Positions 40,824-48,969 are shown, counted from the first letter of the stretch. The stretch: DNA of 64,000 nucleotides from an uncultured Eubacteriales bacterium (GCA_900540805.1 UQHL01000001.1:383107-447106), one strand, 5' to 3'. The notes: generated by a model not told the origin, from the sequence alone. Numbers and translations are program-made.

Positions 40824-41627
40824 TCAGATAGCGAATACGTGTTTACCGATGACGGTAATCGTCTTGCGCCCGAAAATCCAGGAACTCGTCGCTACGGCGG
40901 GATTGTAATAATAGAGCGCCCCGCCCGTGGGGTCCCAGCCGTTTACGGCGTCCTGTGCCGCACGCATCGCCGTGTTATCGGGGGTCAGGTTGATCTGACC
41001 GTCCGAAACGGCCGTGAAAGCGTGCTTCTGATAGACTACGCCCGACACCGTGTTGGGGAACTGCGAGCTGCGCACGCGGTTCAAAATCACCGCGCCCACG
41101 GCCACCTGTCCCGTGTAAGGCTCGCCTCTGCTTTCCGCGTAGATGGTCTTTGCCAAAAGATAGAGGTCGGAGCTGGTATATTGCGAGGGCTTCGAATTCT
41201 GCGTCTGATTTATCAGCACGTTATACGAGCTGTTCATGCCCAGCGCGCGATAGGTGGAAGCGCCAACGATACCGTCGGCGGTCAGCCCGTTCTTTTTCTG
41301 GAAGGCAATCACCGCAGCCTTGGTGCCGGCGCCGAAAATGCCGTCTGCCTCTCCCTTGTAATACCCCCACTGCTTCAGACGGCGCTGAACTTCCTTTACT
41401 TCGCCGCCTTTGGAGCCTGTCTTAAGCACCGCCGCACGTTCCGCTTCCACGGAAAATCCGGCATCGATATTATCGGTCTCGCCGACGAGCGCCTCATTTT
41501 CCGCAACCGCCCACGCCGACGCTTTATCGGTATGAGAAGAAGCGGGAAAAGCCGCCGCGGTCGCTGCGAGAATTCCCGTCAACATTACCGCCGCCGTCAA
41601 AGCACCCGTTTTGATAAACTTTTTCAT
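40824..41627 (-). CDS. sleB: Spore cortex-lytic enzyme SleB
   Basis: A 267-residue exported lytic transglycosylase of spore cortex peptidoglycan. It has a signal peptide (cleavage near residue 27), a peptidoglycan-binding domain (VKEVQRRLKQWGYYKGEADGIFG, residues 75-130) and a Hydrolase_2 catalytic domain (155-267) with the catalytic glutamate Glu165 in IYAESRGEPYTGQVAVGAVILNRV. Length is as in Bacillus SleB. It is expressed with ypeB, which is needed for its stability. With spoIIR just upstream this shows that the organism makes endospores. Confidence 0.94.
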   Translation of the reverse strand: MKKFIKTGALTAAVMLTGILAATAAAFPASSHTDKASAWAVAENEALVGETDNIDAGFSVEAERAAVLKTGSKGGEVKEVQRRLKQWGYYKGEADGIFGAGTKAAVIAFQKKNGLTADGIVGASTYRALGMNSSYNVLINQTQNSKPSQYTSSDLYLLAKTIYAESRGEPYTGQVAVGAVILNRVRSSQFPNTVSGVVYQKHAFTAVSDGQINLTPDNTAMRAAQDAVNGWDPTGGALYYYNPAVATSSWIFGRKTITVIGKHVFAI

Positions 41628-41666
41628 GATGATTCCTCCTGTTTATGTAGGGTGAGCGGCAGCGTT

Positions 41667-42212
41667 TCAACGATTCTTTTTCCACTCGTCGATAATCTCT
41701 TTGATCTTGCTTTTATAGACGACGTTTTCGCCCGGCTGGCCCGCAAAGCAAAGCGGCGGATAGACGACGCACCACCAATTGTCCCCCTCGCCCGTACCCA
41801 ATGCCAGGATCAGAGCCTGATAAACGCCCGCTTCCAGCGTATATTCCCCATAGACGCGGGTGGGGAACTCCTCCTCCCGCACCTGTGCTTTCGCGCCGTA
41901 GGTAAAGCCGTGAGCCCTCAAAACGCCGTCCGCGCACCTTTCGATCCCCGACAGATTTTCGTTCATCAGCCGGATGGCCGCTTCCCGCGTTTCCGCTTCG
42001 GCGACGACGGGGGTGAGAAACTTCACCACTTCGTCGCGCACCATATACTTCACCGCCTGATCCTCGCCCGAATTGGAGTTTGCACGGATATGAATCCTCA
42101 AATACTCCGTATCGGCCGCCGCGGAGGCGGAATCGAAAATTCCCGTGCCAAATCCGATCGCTGATAAAATTATTATGCCTGACATTAAAAAAGTTATGCA
42201 AAATTTTTTCAT
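41667..42212 (-). CDS. spoIIR: Stage II sporulation protein R
   Basis: A 181-residue exported signalling protein made in the forespore that triggers processing of pro-sigma-E by SpoIIGA in the mother cell. The family hallmarks are the N-terminal signal segment, LRIHIRANSNSGEDQAVKYMVRDEV and GEGDNWWCVVYPPLCF. AGGAGG... (CGGAGG) lies upstream of the ATG. It is followed 39 bp later by sleB, an unusual pairing, since spoIIR normally stands alone; this may place SleB under the same forespore promoter. Confidence 0.95.
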   Translation of the reverse strand: MKKFCITFLMSGIIILSAIGFGTGIFDSASAAADTEYLRIHIRANSNSGEDQAVKYMVRDEVVKFLTPVVAEAETREAAIRLMNENLSGIERCADGVLRAHGFTYGAKAQVREEEFPTRVYGEYTLEAGVYQALILALGTGEGDNWWCVVYPPLCFAGQPGENVVYKSKIKEIIDEWKKNR

Positions 42213-42278
42213 AAAAAAATAACCTCCGTATTTTCGGACGTCGGAAGCGGATCCCGCCGCCGCGCCTTAACACGGAAG

Positions 42279-42306
42279 TTATTGACCTTTCGGAAACAAT
42301 TTATAC
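42279..42306 (-). promoter_or_regulatory. spoIIR: Candidate forespore (sigma-F-like) promoter of spoIIR
   Basis: GTATA then 14 bp then GGTCAATAA on the minus strand, a partial match to the sigma-F pattern GYATA / GGnnAnAnT, about 65 bp before spoIIR. No consensus sigma-A promoter was found in this gap, although TATAAT-like sequence occurs upstream of it. Confidence 0.4.
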
Positions 42307-42331
42307 CTTCATTATAATAAAAAGAAAAGGA

Positions 42332-42841
42332 CTATTTTCTTTCGCTCTCCGCCCAGGTATGCTCGTGCAGTTCGCCCCTGTCCGTCAAGCCCTCGTAGCC
42401 CGTCTGCCGAAGCGCCTCATACACCGCCACGGCCACGGAATTGCTCAGGTTGAGGGAACGCGCCTCCGAGAACATGGGGATGCGCAGACATTCGCCGGGA
42501 TGCCTTAAAAGCAGTTCTTCGGGCAGCCCCTTGGTTTCCTTGCCGAACACGAGAAAGTCCCCGTCGCGGAAAGTCTCGTCGCTGTGGCGGCGGCGACCCT
42601 TAGTGGTAAAATAAAAAAAACGCGACGCAGGAAACTTTTCGCGCAGCTCGTCGAAGCTGTCGTAATAAGAGATATCGACGAGATGCCAATAATCCAATCC
42701 CGCCCTTTTCAGATACTTGTCCGAAATTTCAAACCCGAACGGGCGCACCATATGCAGGCGCGAGCCCGTCGCGGCGCACGTGCGGGCAATATTACCCGCA
42801 TTTTGCGGGATCTCGGGTTCTACCAAAACGATATTGAACAT
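42332..42841 (-). CDS. trmL: tRNA (cytidine/uridine(34)-2'-O)-methyltransferase
   Basis: A 169-residue SPOUT-class enzyme that methylates the wobble ribose of tRNA-Leu isoacceptors using SAM. Motifs of the minimal TrmL form are clear: NIVLVEPEIPQNAGNIARTC (motif 1), FLVFGKETKGLPEELL (motif 2) and IPMFSEARSLNLSNSVAVAVYEALRQ (motif 3, trefoil knot). Length is standard. It is divergent from rubrerythrin and separate from spoIIR. Confidence 0.95.
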   Translation of the reverse strand: MFNIVLVEPEIPQNAGNIARTCAATGSRLHMVRPFGFEISDKYLKRAGLDYWHLVDISYYDSFDELREKFPASRFFYFTTKGRRRHSDETFRDGDFLVFGKETKGLPEELLLRHPGECLRIPMFSEARSLNLSNSVAVAVYEALRQTGYEGLTDRGELHEHTWAESERK

Positions 42842-42986
42842 AATCGTCCTCCTCTATATACGGATATTTACTATTTTACACTTTTTGCACGCATTTGGCA
42901 AGCATTGGCAGAAAGAATACGGCATAATCGCAAAAATCCCGCTCATACTGATTAACGAAGGCGGTGCCTTCAGGAGAAATAAACAA

Positions 42987-43583
42987 ATGCAATTTGAAAA
43001 GACGGAAACGTTCAAGAATTTAGCCCGCAGCTTTGCGGGTGAAAGTCAGGCGGGTATGCGCTATCAGCTGACGGCGAAGCTCGCAGGACAGCAAAATCTA
43101 AAAACTCTTTCCGACGCCATCAGAACGATAGCGAAAAACGAAACGTATCATGCGAAAAGGTTTTTCGAAATTTTCCAGGAAAAAGCCGGAAGTCACGACA
43201 ATATCGTTCTCGACGCGGGATACCCTTTCCATGCGGGTACTTTGGAAGACAATTTAAGGTTTGCGGCAATAGACGAAAAAAGCGAATCCACGGAGATTTA
43301 TCCGACATTTGCCGACACGGCTGAAAAAGAAGGCTTCAGGGATATTGCCGCTCACTACCGTATGGTAGCCGAAGTGGAAAAACAGCACAACATTATTTTC
43401 AACTATCTTTACGAAGCGGTGAAAAACGGAACGCTTTACAAAAACGACTCGCCGATTTTATGGGTCTGCAGCGAATGCGGTTATATGCACGTCGCGACGG
43501 AAGCGTGGAAAATTTGCCCTTTATGTAAAGCGGGTCAGGGGTATGTAGATCTGCATCTGCCCTTCGAAGGCGTAAGGATCTGA
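42987..43583 (+). CDS. rbr: Rubrerythrin
   Basis: A 198-residue cytosolic peroxide reductase of anaerobes. The ferritin-like four-helix bundle carries the diiron ligands: Glu19 (FAGESQAGMRY), Glu52 and His55 (NETYHAKRF), Glu113/115 (EKEGF), and Glu131-x-x-His134 (VEKQH). The C-terminal rubredoxin-like iron site is CSEC (161-164) and CPLC (177-180). The start follows CAGGAG; a 90-residue upstream extension overlaps trmL antisense and is not coding. Reducing equivalents pass from the rubredoxin iron to the diiron site to reduce hydrogen peroxide. It could be under the Fur/PerR-type regulator of this window, which is inference. Confidence 0.94.
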   Translation: MQFEKTETFKNLARSFAGESQAGMRYQLTAKLAGQQNLKTLSDAIRTIAKNETYHAKRFFEIFQEKAGSHDNIVLDAGYPFHAGTLEDNLRFAAIDEKSESTEIYPTFADTAEKEGFRDIAAHYRMVAEVEKQHNIIFNYLYEAVKNGTLYKNDSPILWVCSECGYMHVATEAWKICPLCKAGQGYVDLHLPFEGVRI

Positions 43584-43651
43584 CCATAAGCGGCAGAACT
43601 TTATAAACACCGCTTTTCATTAAAAAATAAAAAAAGGAGATAAAAAAAATC

Positions 43652-43786
43652 ATGAAAAACAAAAACAACAATCAGAACAAAAATTCTCAGAACTCTCAAA
43701 ATTCCCAGAATTCTCAGAACAAGAACTGCAGCAACAACAAAAATTGCGGCAGAAACAACAATCATGAAACCGAAAACTGCGACTAA
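43652..43786 (+). CDS. Asn/Gln-rich small protein (44 residues)
   Basis: A short gene with an AGGAGA site before the ATG. The product is almost all Asn, Gln, Lys and Ser, with NSQ repeated four times (residues 11-22) and three cysteines in the second half. It resembles the asparagine-rich small proteins common in spore-forming Clostridia, sometimes near spore genes. It overlaps the next gene by 23 bases in another frame, so the two appear co-translated. Function unknown. The repeated codons (AATTCTCAG-type) look like tandem expansion. Confidence 0.65.
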   Translation: MKNKNNNQNKNSQNSQNSQNSQNKNCSNNKNCGRNNNHETENCD

Positions 43787-43925
43787 GCATAAACGCAGCT
43801 TTACGCCCACCGAAAAGGCGAAAGCCTTGACCGATATGAAATCGGATACGGACGTAAACGGAAGCTATACGGGCGCGCCGAAGAATCCTCGGGAAATTCC
43901 CGTTCAAGACGCGGACGATCTGTAA
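43764..43925 (+). CDS. Small conserved protein ending QDADDL (53 residues)
   Basis: 53 residues: a basic start (MKPKTATKHKRSFTPTEKAK), then SDTDVNGSYTGAPKNP and the ending PVQDADDL. This S-D-x-D-x-x-G-S-Y-T-G ... P-V-Q-D-A-D-D-L pattern is one I recall from many small uncharacterised Clostridia proteins, so I believe it is real. The start lies inside the preceding gene, 23 bases before its stop. A terminator is found about 100 bp downstream. Function unknown; possibly sporulation-related by company. Confidence 0.72.
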   Translation: MKPKTATKHKRSFTPTEKAKALTDMKSDTDVNGSYTGAPKNPREIPVQDADDL

Positions 43926-44025
43926 AGCTTGGAGTTTCAAGGCGGATTTCTCTTCGCCATTTCAGGCGGAAAAGGATTTGGAAATTTTCCGAACGGAATG
44001 ATGAAAAGACAAGACGCTTAAAAAA

Positions 44026-44062
44026 CAGAGGTAGAGCCGAAAGGCCTTACCTCTGCTTTTTT
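44026..44062. terminator. Bidirectional terminator between convergent genes
   Basis: CAGAGGTA and TACCTCTG with an inner GCC-GAAA-GGC stem, followed by six T on the plus strand. Confidence 0.85.
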
Positions 44063-44074
44063 AAAAGAAGAAAT

Positions 44075-44626
44075 TTAGAAATCGTCTTCGTCACGGGTAC
44101 GCTTCTTTTTGCCCGACTTGGGCGCGGGTGCGTCGTCATCGTCAAACGGGTCATCCTCATCGTCGTCATCATCGTCATCGTCGTCGAGATAATAATCGTC
44201 CGCCGAAACATATTCGAAGTCGTCCTCGTCCTTGCTCTTCTCTATTTCGTCCTCGTCGTAATCGTCGTCATCTTCGTCCTCATCGTCGTCATCCTCAAAC
44301 TCGTCTTCGGGCAGAGGGATGCCGAGATCTTCGACGTCGTCGTCAAGATAGCTTCTCCAGGCGTCGTCCTTATCGGGATCGTCCGTCTCCTCTTCCTCGT
44401 ATTCCGTCTTCTTTTTACATTCGTCGCACATCTTTTCCCCGATGCGCATGTAGTTTTCCCCGCAGATGGGACAAAGCTCCGTCTCCTCTATTTCCTCCAC
44501 TTCTTCCAGATCGTCCGCAAAAGTCTTCGCGCCCTGCATTTCCTTGAGACAAACGTCGCAATATTCCTGCGCGTCCGCATCGATAAAATTCAATTCGCAT
44601 CTCGGGCACAACACGTATCTTGCCAT
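44075..44626 (-). CDS. Zinc-ribbon protein with extreme acidic tail
   Basis: 183 residues. The N-terminal ~75 residues contain two zinc ribbons: CPRC...CDVC and CPIC...CDEC, starting MARYVLCPRCELNFIDADAQEYC. The rest is dominated by Asp and Glu, including a run of nine or more Asp, and ends with a short basic-acidic KKKRTRDEDDF. The N-terminal ribbon block is one seen in conserved uncharacterised Clostridia proteins. The acidic tail is probably disordered and may mimic nucleic acid or bind basic proteins. The start is the ATG after GGGAAGGG; an upstream ATG has no site. It has its own consensus-like promoter and shares a terminator with the opposite genes. Confidence 0.78.
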   Translation of the reverse strand: MARYVLCPRCELNFIDADAQEYCDVCLKEMQGAKTFADDLEEVEEIEETELCPICGENYMRIGEKMCDECKKKTEYEEEETDDPDKDDAWRSYLDDDVEDLGIPLPEDEFEDDDDEDEDDDDYDEDEIEKSKDEDDFEYVSADDYYLDDDDDDDDDEDDPFDDDDAPAPKSGKKKRTRDEDDF

Positions 44627-44682
44627 ATTCCCTTCCCTCATTTTGTTTATTTTTACCGGCGCCTGCGCCGTGATTTTGCTAT

Positions 44683-44711
44683 ATTATATTAATATTTTTC
44701 GAGTTTGTAAA
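44683..44711 (-). promoter_or_regulatory. Promoter of the zinc-ribbon/acidic protein gene
   Basis: TTTACA, 17 bp, TATAAT on the minus strand, 57 bp before the start codon. Confidence 0.8.
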
Positions 44712-44764
44712 CTGTTTTTCGCACGTTTTCGAATATTTCAAAAAAATTTTTTCTTTCCGACGTA

Positions 44765-44799
44765 AAAAGGAGCCGTTTCACCTTGAAACGGCTCCTTTT
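44765..44799 (-). terminator. Terminator of the large surface lipoprotein gene
   Basis: A 16-bp perfect stem (AAAAGGAGCCGTTTCA) with a three-base loop and a T-rich tail on the minus strand. Confidence 0.9.
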
Positions 44800-44809
44800 A
44801 TCTTTTGCG

Positions 44810-47134
44810 TCAATCTTCTTTTTTATCCGCTAACTCCGCATTTTCTTCCGCGTTTTCAGCTTCCGCCCCGCTTTCTTCCGCGGGAGCCTCGTTCTCCTCT
44901 TCGTCCGCATAGACGTCTATCGACTTATCGTCGGTGGTGTCGATCTTCGGCTTCTTCACCGCCGTGGCTTCCTTGTCCGCCTCCGCTTTCGCCTTCTTCT
45001 TCGCGCGAAGCATGAGAGGAACCGCAACGGCCGCCGCAACAGCCAATACGCCGACGCCTATCCCGACGCCGAGCAGAACCTTCTGCCAGGTCGCCCAGCC
45101 CTCATCCGCGTCCTCGGGCACGTTTTTAAGGGTCGCTTTCCAGCCGTCCCGGATAGCCTCCGCGTCCGACTCCTTCAGCTTACCCACCATGTTGATGAAA
45201 TAGCTTTCGACGCCATAGTAAGCGTCTCCCTTGTCCGCGTCGAACATCGTGGCATAATCGTTTCCGTTGGTGTTTTCGCTCTTTCTCTTCTGCGCGAAAG
45301 CGTAGAATTCTTCCGTATCGACGGCGCTGTAGAGACGGTTTTCCTTACCGTTGTACTTATCTCTCGCGTCCTGCAGGACTTCGTCGAAGCAGGCCGTTTC
45401 TCCCGTACGGAAATAATAGGTCACGGCGGTTTTCAAATCGCTGTCGAATTCTCCGATATAATCGATAACTTCCTCGTATTTTTCGTTGAACGCCTTGAGC
45501 TCCTCCGCGTTCATGATTCCGTTCGCGCCTTTCAGGCTGAGCACATAGACATAATTATAGGACGTGGAACCCATCGCCTGCGCGTTGGAATAGAACAGCT
45601 CGGTACCGATAAATTCGGGCTTGTACCAGGAAGAATTCCAATCGATATCGAGAACCTTCATGGGGGCATATTCTTCGGTATGGGCGAGGGAAATCTTATT
45701 GTAGTTGTCCGCCTGACCCTTATAATTAATTCTCGAAAGGTTGTTGCCGTTGGTGCCCGAAGCGTAATAATACAAATAGTCGCCCTGAAGCTTCCAAAGG
45801 GTAGCCGAGGAAACGCCCGTGGCCATACGGACGCTCTCTTCCACCGTGCCGTCCGCCTTTGCTTTGTTTCTGTAAATGACGGAATCGGCGGTATAGATAT
45901 AATAATGAACGTCGTTTTCGATATAGAAGACCGCGGAGGCGGAAGCGTTGGTGGTGTTCAGCGCCACCGTGTCGATCTCCGCGCTTTGATTGCCCGCGAT
46001 GCTCTTCCAGCCGTCGGCGCCGCTCGCGCTGTCCGCGAGATAATACAGCTTGCTGCTTTCGCCGTCGGAAGAGGTCTTGTCCACGCCCGTACGAGTGAAA
46101 TATAAGCCGCCGTTCTGATAGCTCTGAATGGTATAGGTGTAGCCGTTGGGGGTGGCGGGAGCAGAAGTATCGTCGTTGAACTGCGTCTGTTTATAGGCTT
46201 CGGACGAGCCCTTGCCGTCCAGTACCAGATTTCCGAGGTTGACGTACGGATAGGTGGTGTAGTCCTCCGCGTCAAAGCCTGCAAATTTATCGGAATTATT
46301 TTTGATATAGTTTGCGTCGAAGGAATACGTTTTACCGCCCTCCACCGTATAGGAAGCCTTGGAGGCATCCACTTTTTCCACCGCGGCGTCGGCGCGGACG
46401 GAATACAGCTGGGTATAGCTGACCGTCGAAGAAGCGTCGGTAGCGATATCCTGCGTCACGCCCATCGTGTAATAGACGAGAGGATTTTCGGGATCGGAGG
46501 AATCGAAATAAAAATCGGAACCCGCACCCGAGACAAGCACCGTATCCGCACCCGTTTCCGTATTATAGGAGTAGAGAGTTTTATCGTCGGTATGCAGACA
46601 GTAAACGACGTCCTCCACTTCGACGAAGCGGTAATCCGCCGCGTTGTCGTCCGAACGGAAATAGTAATCCTTCATCGTGTCGGTGCCGTCCAGCTTGGCG
46701 CGCTTAAAGCTGATCCAATCGTTCTGCACGTTGCCGTCCTGGTCCTTTTCCGTAGTGGGCGAAGCATAATACACGTAGTCGCCGTAGATATAAATCCCCG
46801 CGTCGAAGTTCTGCGCCACAAACAGCATGGGCACCACCGTCTCCGCATCGGCGTACTTTTTGGCCGCGAGGTCGGATTTGGAAAGGCGCATCAGCGCACC
46901 CTTCACGACGTCGCCGAATTTGTTGGACGCCGTATAATCCTCCGCGCCGTTGATGAAGTAAATGTAATCGCCCTTTTCGACGACAAAGCCGCCGTTGGAG
47001 CTTACTTCTCCCTGAATATTTCCGGGCAGCGCCTTGATAGAGTAGCTATCCGCACAACCCGCAAACGAAATTGCCGCCGCACACAGCGTCGCCGCGGCAA
47101 CCATACTTGTCAATTTTCTGAACTTATCCCGCAT
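44810..47134 (-). CDS. Large surface lipoprotein with beta-propeller-like body and C-terminal membrane span
   Basis: 774 residues. The signal peptide ends SFAGC (lipidated Cys27). The body (30-600) consists of repeated short strands such as YIYGDYVYYASP, YLYYYASGTNGNNLSRI and LYYLADSASGADGW, resembling DUF5050/TolB-like beta-propellers. A helical region follows, then a hydrophobic span (LLGVGIGVGVLAVAAAVAVPLML) and an acidic, Ala/Glu-rich C-terminal tail. A protein with both a lipid anchor and a membrane span is odd, and the tail after the span would be cytoplasmic. The start follows AAGGAG; an upstream extension of 38 residues lacks a site. Function unknown; a sensor or envelope-binding role is possible. 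Confidence 0.82.
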   Translation of the reverse strand: MRDKFRKLTSMVAAATLCAAAISFAGCADSYSIKALPGNIQGEVSSNGGFVVEKGDYIYFINGAEDYTASNKFGDVVKGALMRLSKSDLAAKKYADAETVVPMLFVAQNFDAGIYIYGDYVYYASPTTEKDQDGNVQNDWISFKRAKLDGTDTMKDYYFRSDDNAADYRFVEVEDVVYCLHTDDKTLYSYNTETGADTVLVSGAGSDFYFDSSDPENPLVYYTMGVTQDIATDASSTVSYTQLYSVRADAAVEKVDASKASYTVEGGKTYSFDANYIKNNSDKFAGFDAEDYTTYPYVNLGNLVLDGKGSSEAYKQTQFNDDTSAPATPNGYTYTIQSYQNGGLYFTRTGVDKTSSDGESSKLYYLADSASGADGWKSIAGNQSAEIDTVALNTTNASASAVFYIENDVHYYIYTADSVIYRNKAKADGTVEESVRMATGVSSATLWKLQGDYLYYYASGTNGNNLSRINYKGQADNYNKISLAHTEEYAPMKVLDIDWNSSWYKPEFIGTELFYSNAQAMGSTSYNYVYVLSLKGANGIMNAEELKAFNEKYEEVIDYIGEFDSDLKTAVTYYFRTGETACFDEVLQDARDKYNGKENRLYSAVDTEEFYAFAQKRKSENTNGNDYATMFDADKGDAYYGVESYFINMVGKLKESDAEAIRDGWKATLKNVPEDADEGWATWQKVLLGVGIGVGVLAVAAAVAVPLMLRAKKKAKAEADKEATAVKKPKIDTTDDKSIDVYADEEENEAPAEESGAEAENAEENAELADKKED

Positions 47135-47303
47135 TGTAAAGGACTCCTTAAAAATTATGTCGGTCGGGAAAAGAAATCGGCATTTCCCGACAATATCAAC
47201 GCATATTCTATTATATATCAATTCGTCAATTAAAGCAAACAAAAACACCGCGTTTTTTTCGCTATTTTAAGTGAAAATTGTGAAATTAAAGGATTTTTTC
47301 GAT

Positions 47304-47627
47304 ATGGAAAGTTTCGGATTGTTTAATTTTCTTAAAAGCGCCTTCTTCCCGTCCGCCGCAGCAGACGGGGGAAATTCGGCGAATTCCTCTCCCGAAAGCG
47401 GTTCCGCCCCCGCGGCGCCCGCCTTCCCCGACCTTTCTGCGCTTTTCGGAAAGCCCGACCGGGCCGCAGCCAATGCAAACAAATCGGAACCCGCGCCCGA
47501 AGCGCCGCCGCGGCAGACGACGCCCGTTCCGCCCTCCGACGACGTCGAAAACAACCGTTTCGTCGCCCTCATGGAGCGGCACGAACGGCTGTCGAAAAGC
47601 ATCGGGAAAAAAGCGCCGCGCCGCTGA
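47304..47627 (+). CDS. Small protein of unknown function
   Basis: 107 residues, starting MESFGLFNFLKSAFFPSAAADG after an AAAGGA site. The middle is Ala/Pro/Ser-rich and probably disordered. The last 25 residues (DDVENNRFVALMERHERLSKSI) form a basic amphipathic helix that I recall as the conserved end of small Clostridia proteins (pattern FxxxMxRHxxLSxxI). It is divergent from the lipoprotein gene and convergent with rpsI, from which a terminator separates it. No function can be assigned. An 11-residue upstream extension is possible. Confidence 0.6.
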   Translation: MESFGLFNFLKSAFFPSAAADGGNSANSSPESGSAPAAPAFPDLSALFGKPDRAAANANKSEPAPEAPPRQTTPVPPSDDVENNRFVALMERHERLSKSIGKKAPRR

Positions 47628-47731
47628 GCCTTTTTCCGTGCGGAAAAGAGGCCCGCTTATTTTCAAAAACCGACTACGAATGCGCGGCGAAAAGAAAACG
47701 TCCGCGCGCGGATACGCCCGCCCTTTTTATG

Positions 47732-47763
47732 AAAAGCCCGACCGCAGGTACGGTCGGGCTTTT
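47732..47763. terminator. Bidirectional terminator between the small gene and rpsI
   Basis: A 13-bp perfect stem (AAAAGCCCGACCG) with a six-base loop, T on both strands. Confidence 0.88.
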
Positions 47764-47794
47764 GCTGTATCCGAAAATGTGTATTTCCGAAAAA

Positions 47795-48208
47795 TTATCT
47801 CTTGGAGAACTGAGGAGCGCGGCGCGCCTTCTTGAGGCCGTACTTCTTTCTTTCCTTCGCGCGGGGATCGCGGGTAAGGAAGCCTTCCTTTTTGAGGGCG
47901 GGACGGCTGTCGGGCTCCGCTTCCAGAAGGGCGCGGGCGATACCCAAACGGATCGCGCCGGCCTGGCCGGTATAACCGCCGCCGATCACGTTGACGAATA
48001 CGTCGTATTTATTTTCCGCCTCGAGCAGGACGAGAGGCTGTTTGACGATGTACTGAAGAGTGCCCTGCGGGAAATAATCCTCGAAAGTGCGGTCGTTGAT
48101 GACGATGGTGCCGCTGCCTGCGGGAATGAGACGCACGCGGGCGATCGCCTTCTTTCTTCTGCCCGTTCCCCAGAACTGAAGCTTCTTTTTCAAATTCACT
48201 TTAGCCAT
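47795..48208 (-). CDS. rpsI: 30S ribosomal protein S9
   Basis: 137 residues with the S9 signatures: FWGTGRRKKAIARVRLIPAGSG, the GGGYTGQAGAIRLGIARALL loop (residues 75-94) and the conserved C-terminal DPRAKERKKYGLKKARRAPQFSKR, which reaches the ribosomal P-site. It follows rplM by 14 bp, the universal rplM-rpsI order. Confidence 0.98.
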   Translation of the reverse strand: MAKVNLKKKLQFWGTGRRKKAIARVRLIPAGSGTIVINDRTFEDYFPQGTLQYIVKQPLVLLEAENKYDVFVNVIGGGYTGQAGAIRLGIARALLEAEPDSRPALKKEGFLTRDPRAKERKKYGLKKARRAPQFSKR

Positions 48209-48222
48209 AATTCATCCTCTCC

Positions 48223-48654
48223 TTAATCTACCTTGAGTTCTTCGGGCTTCTGCGCGGCGTGATTGTGTTCCGCACCCTTGTAAACTCTGAGTTTCTTGAG
48301 CGTCGCTCTGCCAAGGCTGTTTTTGGGAAGCATGCCCTTCACCGCCTCGTAAACGGCCAGATCGCTTTTTTCCGCGAGCATTTTCTTGTAGGAAATTTCC
48401 TTGAGACCGCCGACGTAGCCCGTGTGGTATCTGTAAAATTTGTCTTCCGTTTTCTTTCCCGTCAGCACCACCTTATCGCTATTGATGACGATTACGAAAT
48501 CGCCGGTATCGACGTTGGGTGTAAAAGTGGGCTTATTTTTACCGCGGAGCACGGAGGCAACGCGGGATGCAAGACGACCGAGCGGCACTCCCGCGGCATC
48601 TACGACATACCACTTTCTTTCAACCGTTTGGGCGTTTGCCATATAGGTTTTCAT
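48223..48654 (-). CDS. rplM: 50S ribosomal protein L13
   Basis: 143 residues with L13 hallmarks: MANAQTVERKWYVVDAAGVPLGRLAS after a short extension, LRGKNKPTFTPNVDTGDFVIVIN, and KAVKGMLPKNSLGR-like EAVKGMLPKNSLGRATLKKLRVYKG. Near the N-terminus of the mature sequence there are two methionines (MKTYMAN...); the first has a strong GGAG. It is first in the rplM-rpsI operon and has a long leader. Confidence 0.98.
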   Translation of the reverse strand: MKTYMANAQTVERKWYVVDAAGVPLGRLASRVASVLRGKNKPTFTPNVDTGDFVIVINSDKVVLTGKKTEDKFYRYHTGYVGGLKEISYKKMLAEKSDLAVYEAVKGMLPKNSLGRATLKKLRVYKGAEHNHAAQKPEELKVD

Positions 48655-48786
48655 ATCATGTTACTCCTTATTCGTGTGTATTTTCTTTGCCTGTTTGAAA
48701 AATGCGGTTTGAAATACTTCAAGCGCGTCTCTGCCGTTAAATTTACGGGGCTTTGGCGGGCATTTACGCGCCTTCTTTCAACTTGC
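48655..48786 (-). ncRNA. rplM leader, candidate L13 autoregulatory leader
   Basis: About 130 nt of transcribed, GC-rich, structured sequence lies between the promoter and rplM. Firmicutes are known to carry an L13 leader RNA here. I can see complementary blocks (for example GCCCG and CGGGC-type pairs) but have not matched the family consensus, so this is tentative. Confidence 0.35.
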
Positions 48787-48792
48787 CCTCTA

Positions 48793-48821
48793 ATTGTATT
48801 ATTAATCGAAAATTCTGTCAA
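48793..48821 (-). promoter_or_regulatory. rplM: rplM-rpsI promoter
   Basis: TTGACA, 17 bp, TACAAT on the minus strand, about 140 bp before rplM. Confidence 0.85.
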
Positions 48822-48934
48822 GCTGTTTTGCGTCGTGTTTTTCAATTTTTTCAGGAAATTTTTTTATTTTCCCGTTTTTGTGCCTCTGTGTGAGTTTTTT
48901 CACGCTTTTTTCTCTTTTCTCTGTCCCTTTAACG

Positions 48935-48969
48935 AAAAAAAGACCGTCCCTCCTGCGAGGTCGGTCTTT
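48935..48969 (-). terminator. Terminator of the ferritin-like protein gene
   Basis: AAAGACCG and CGGTCTTT enclose a pairing CCTC/GAGG core; seven T follow on the minus strand. Between here and the rplM promoter there is no gene. Confidence 0.85.

Noticed and set aside
42717..42986. 90-residue extension of rubrerythrin
   Set aside because: It overlaps trmL antisense and contains no rubrerythrin features; CAGGAG marks the shorter start.
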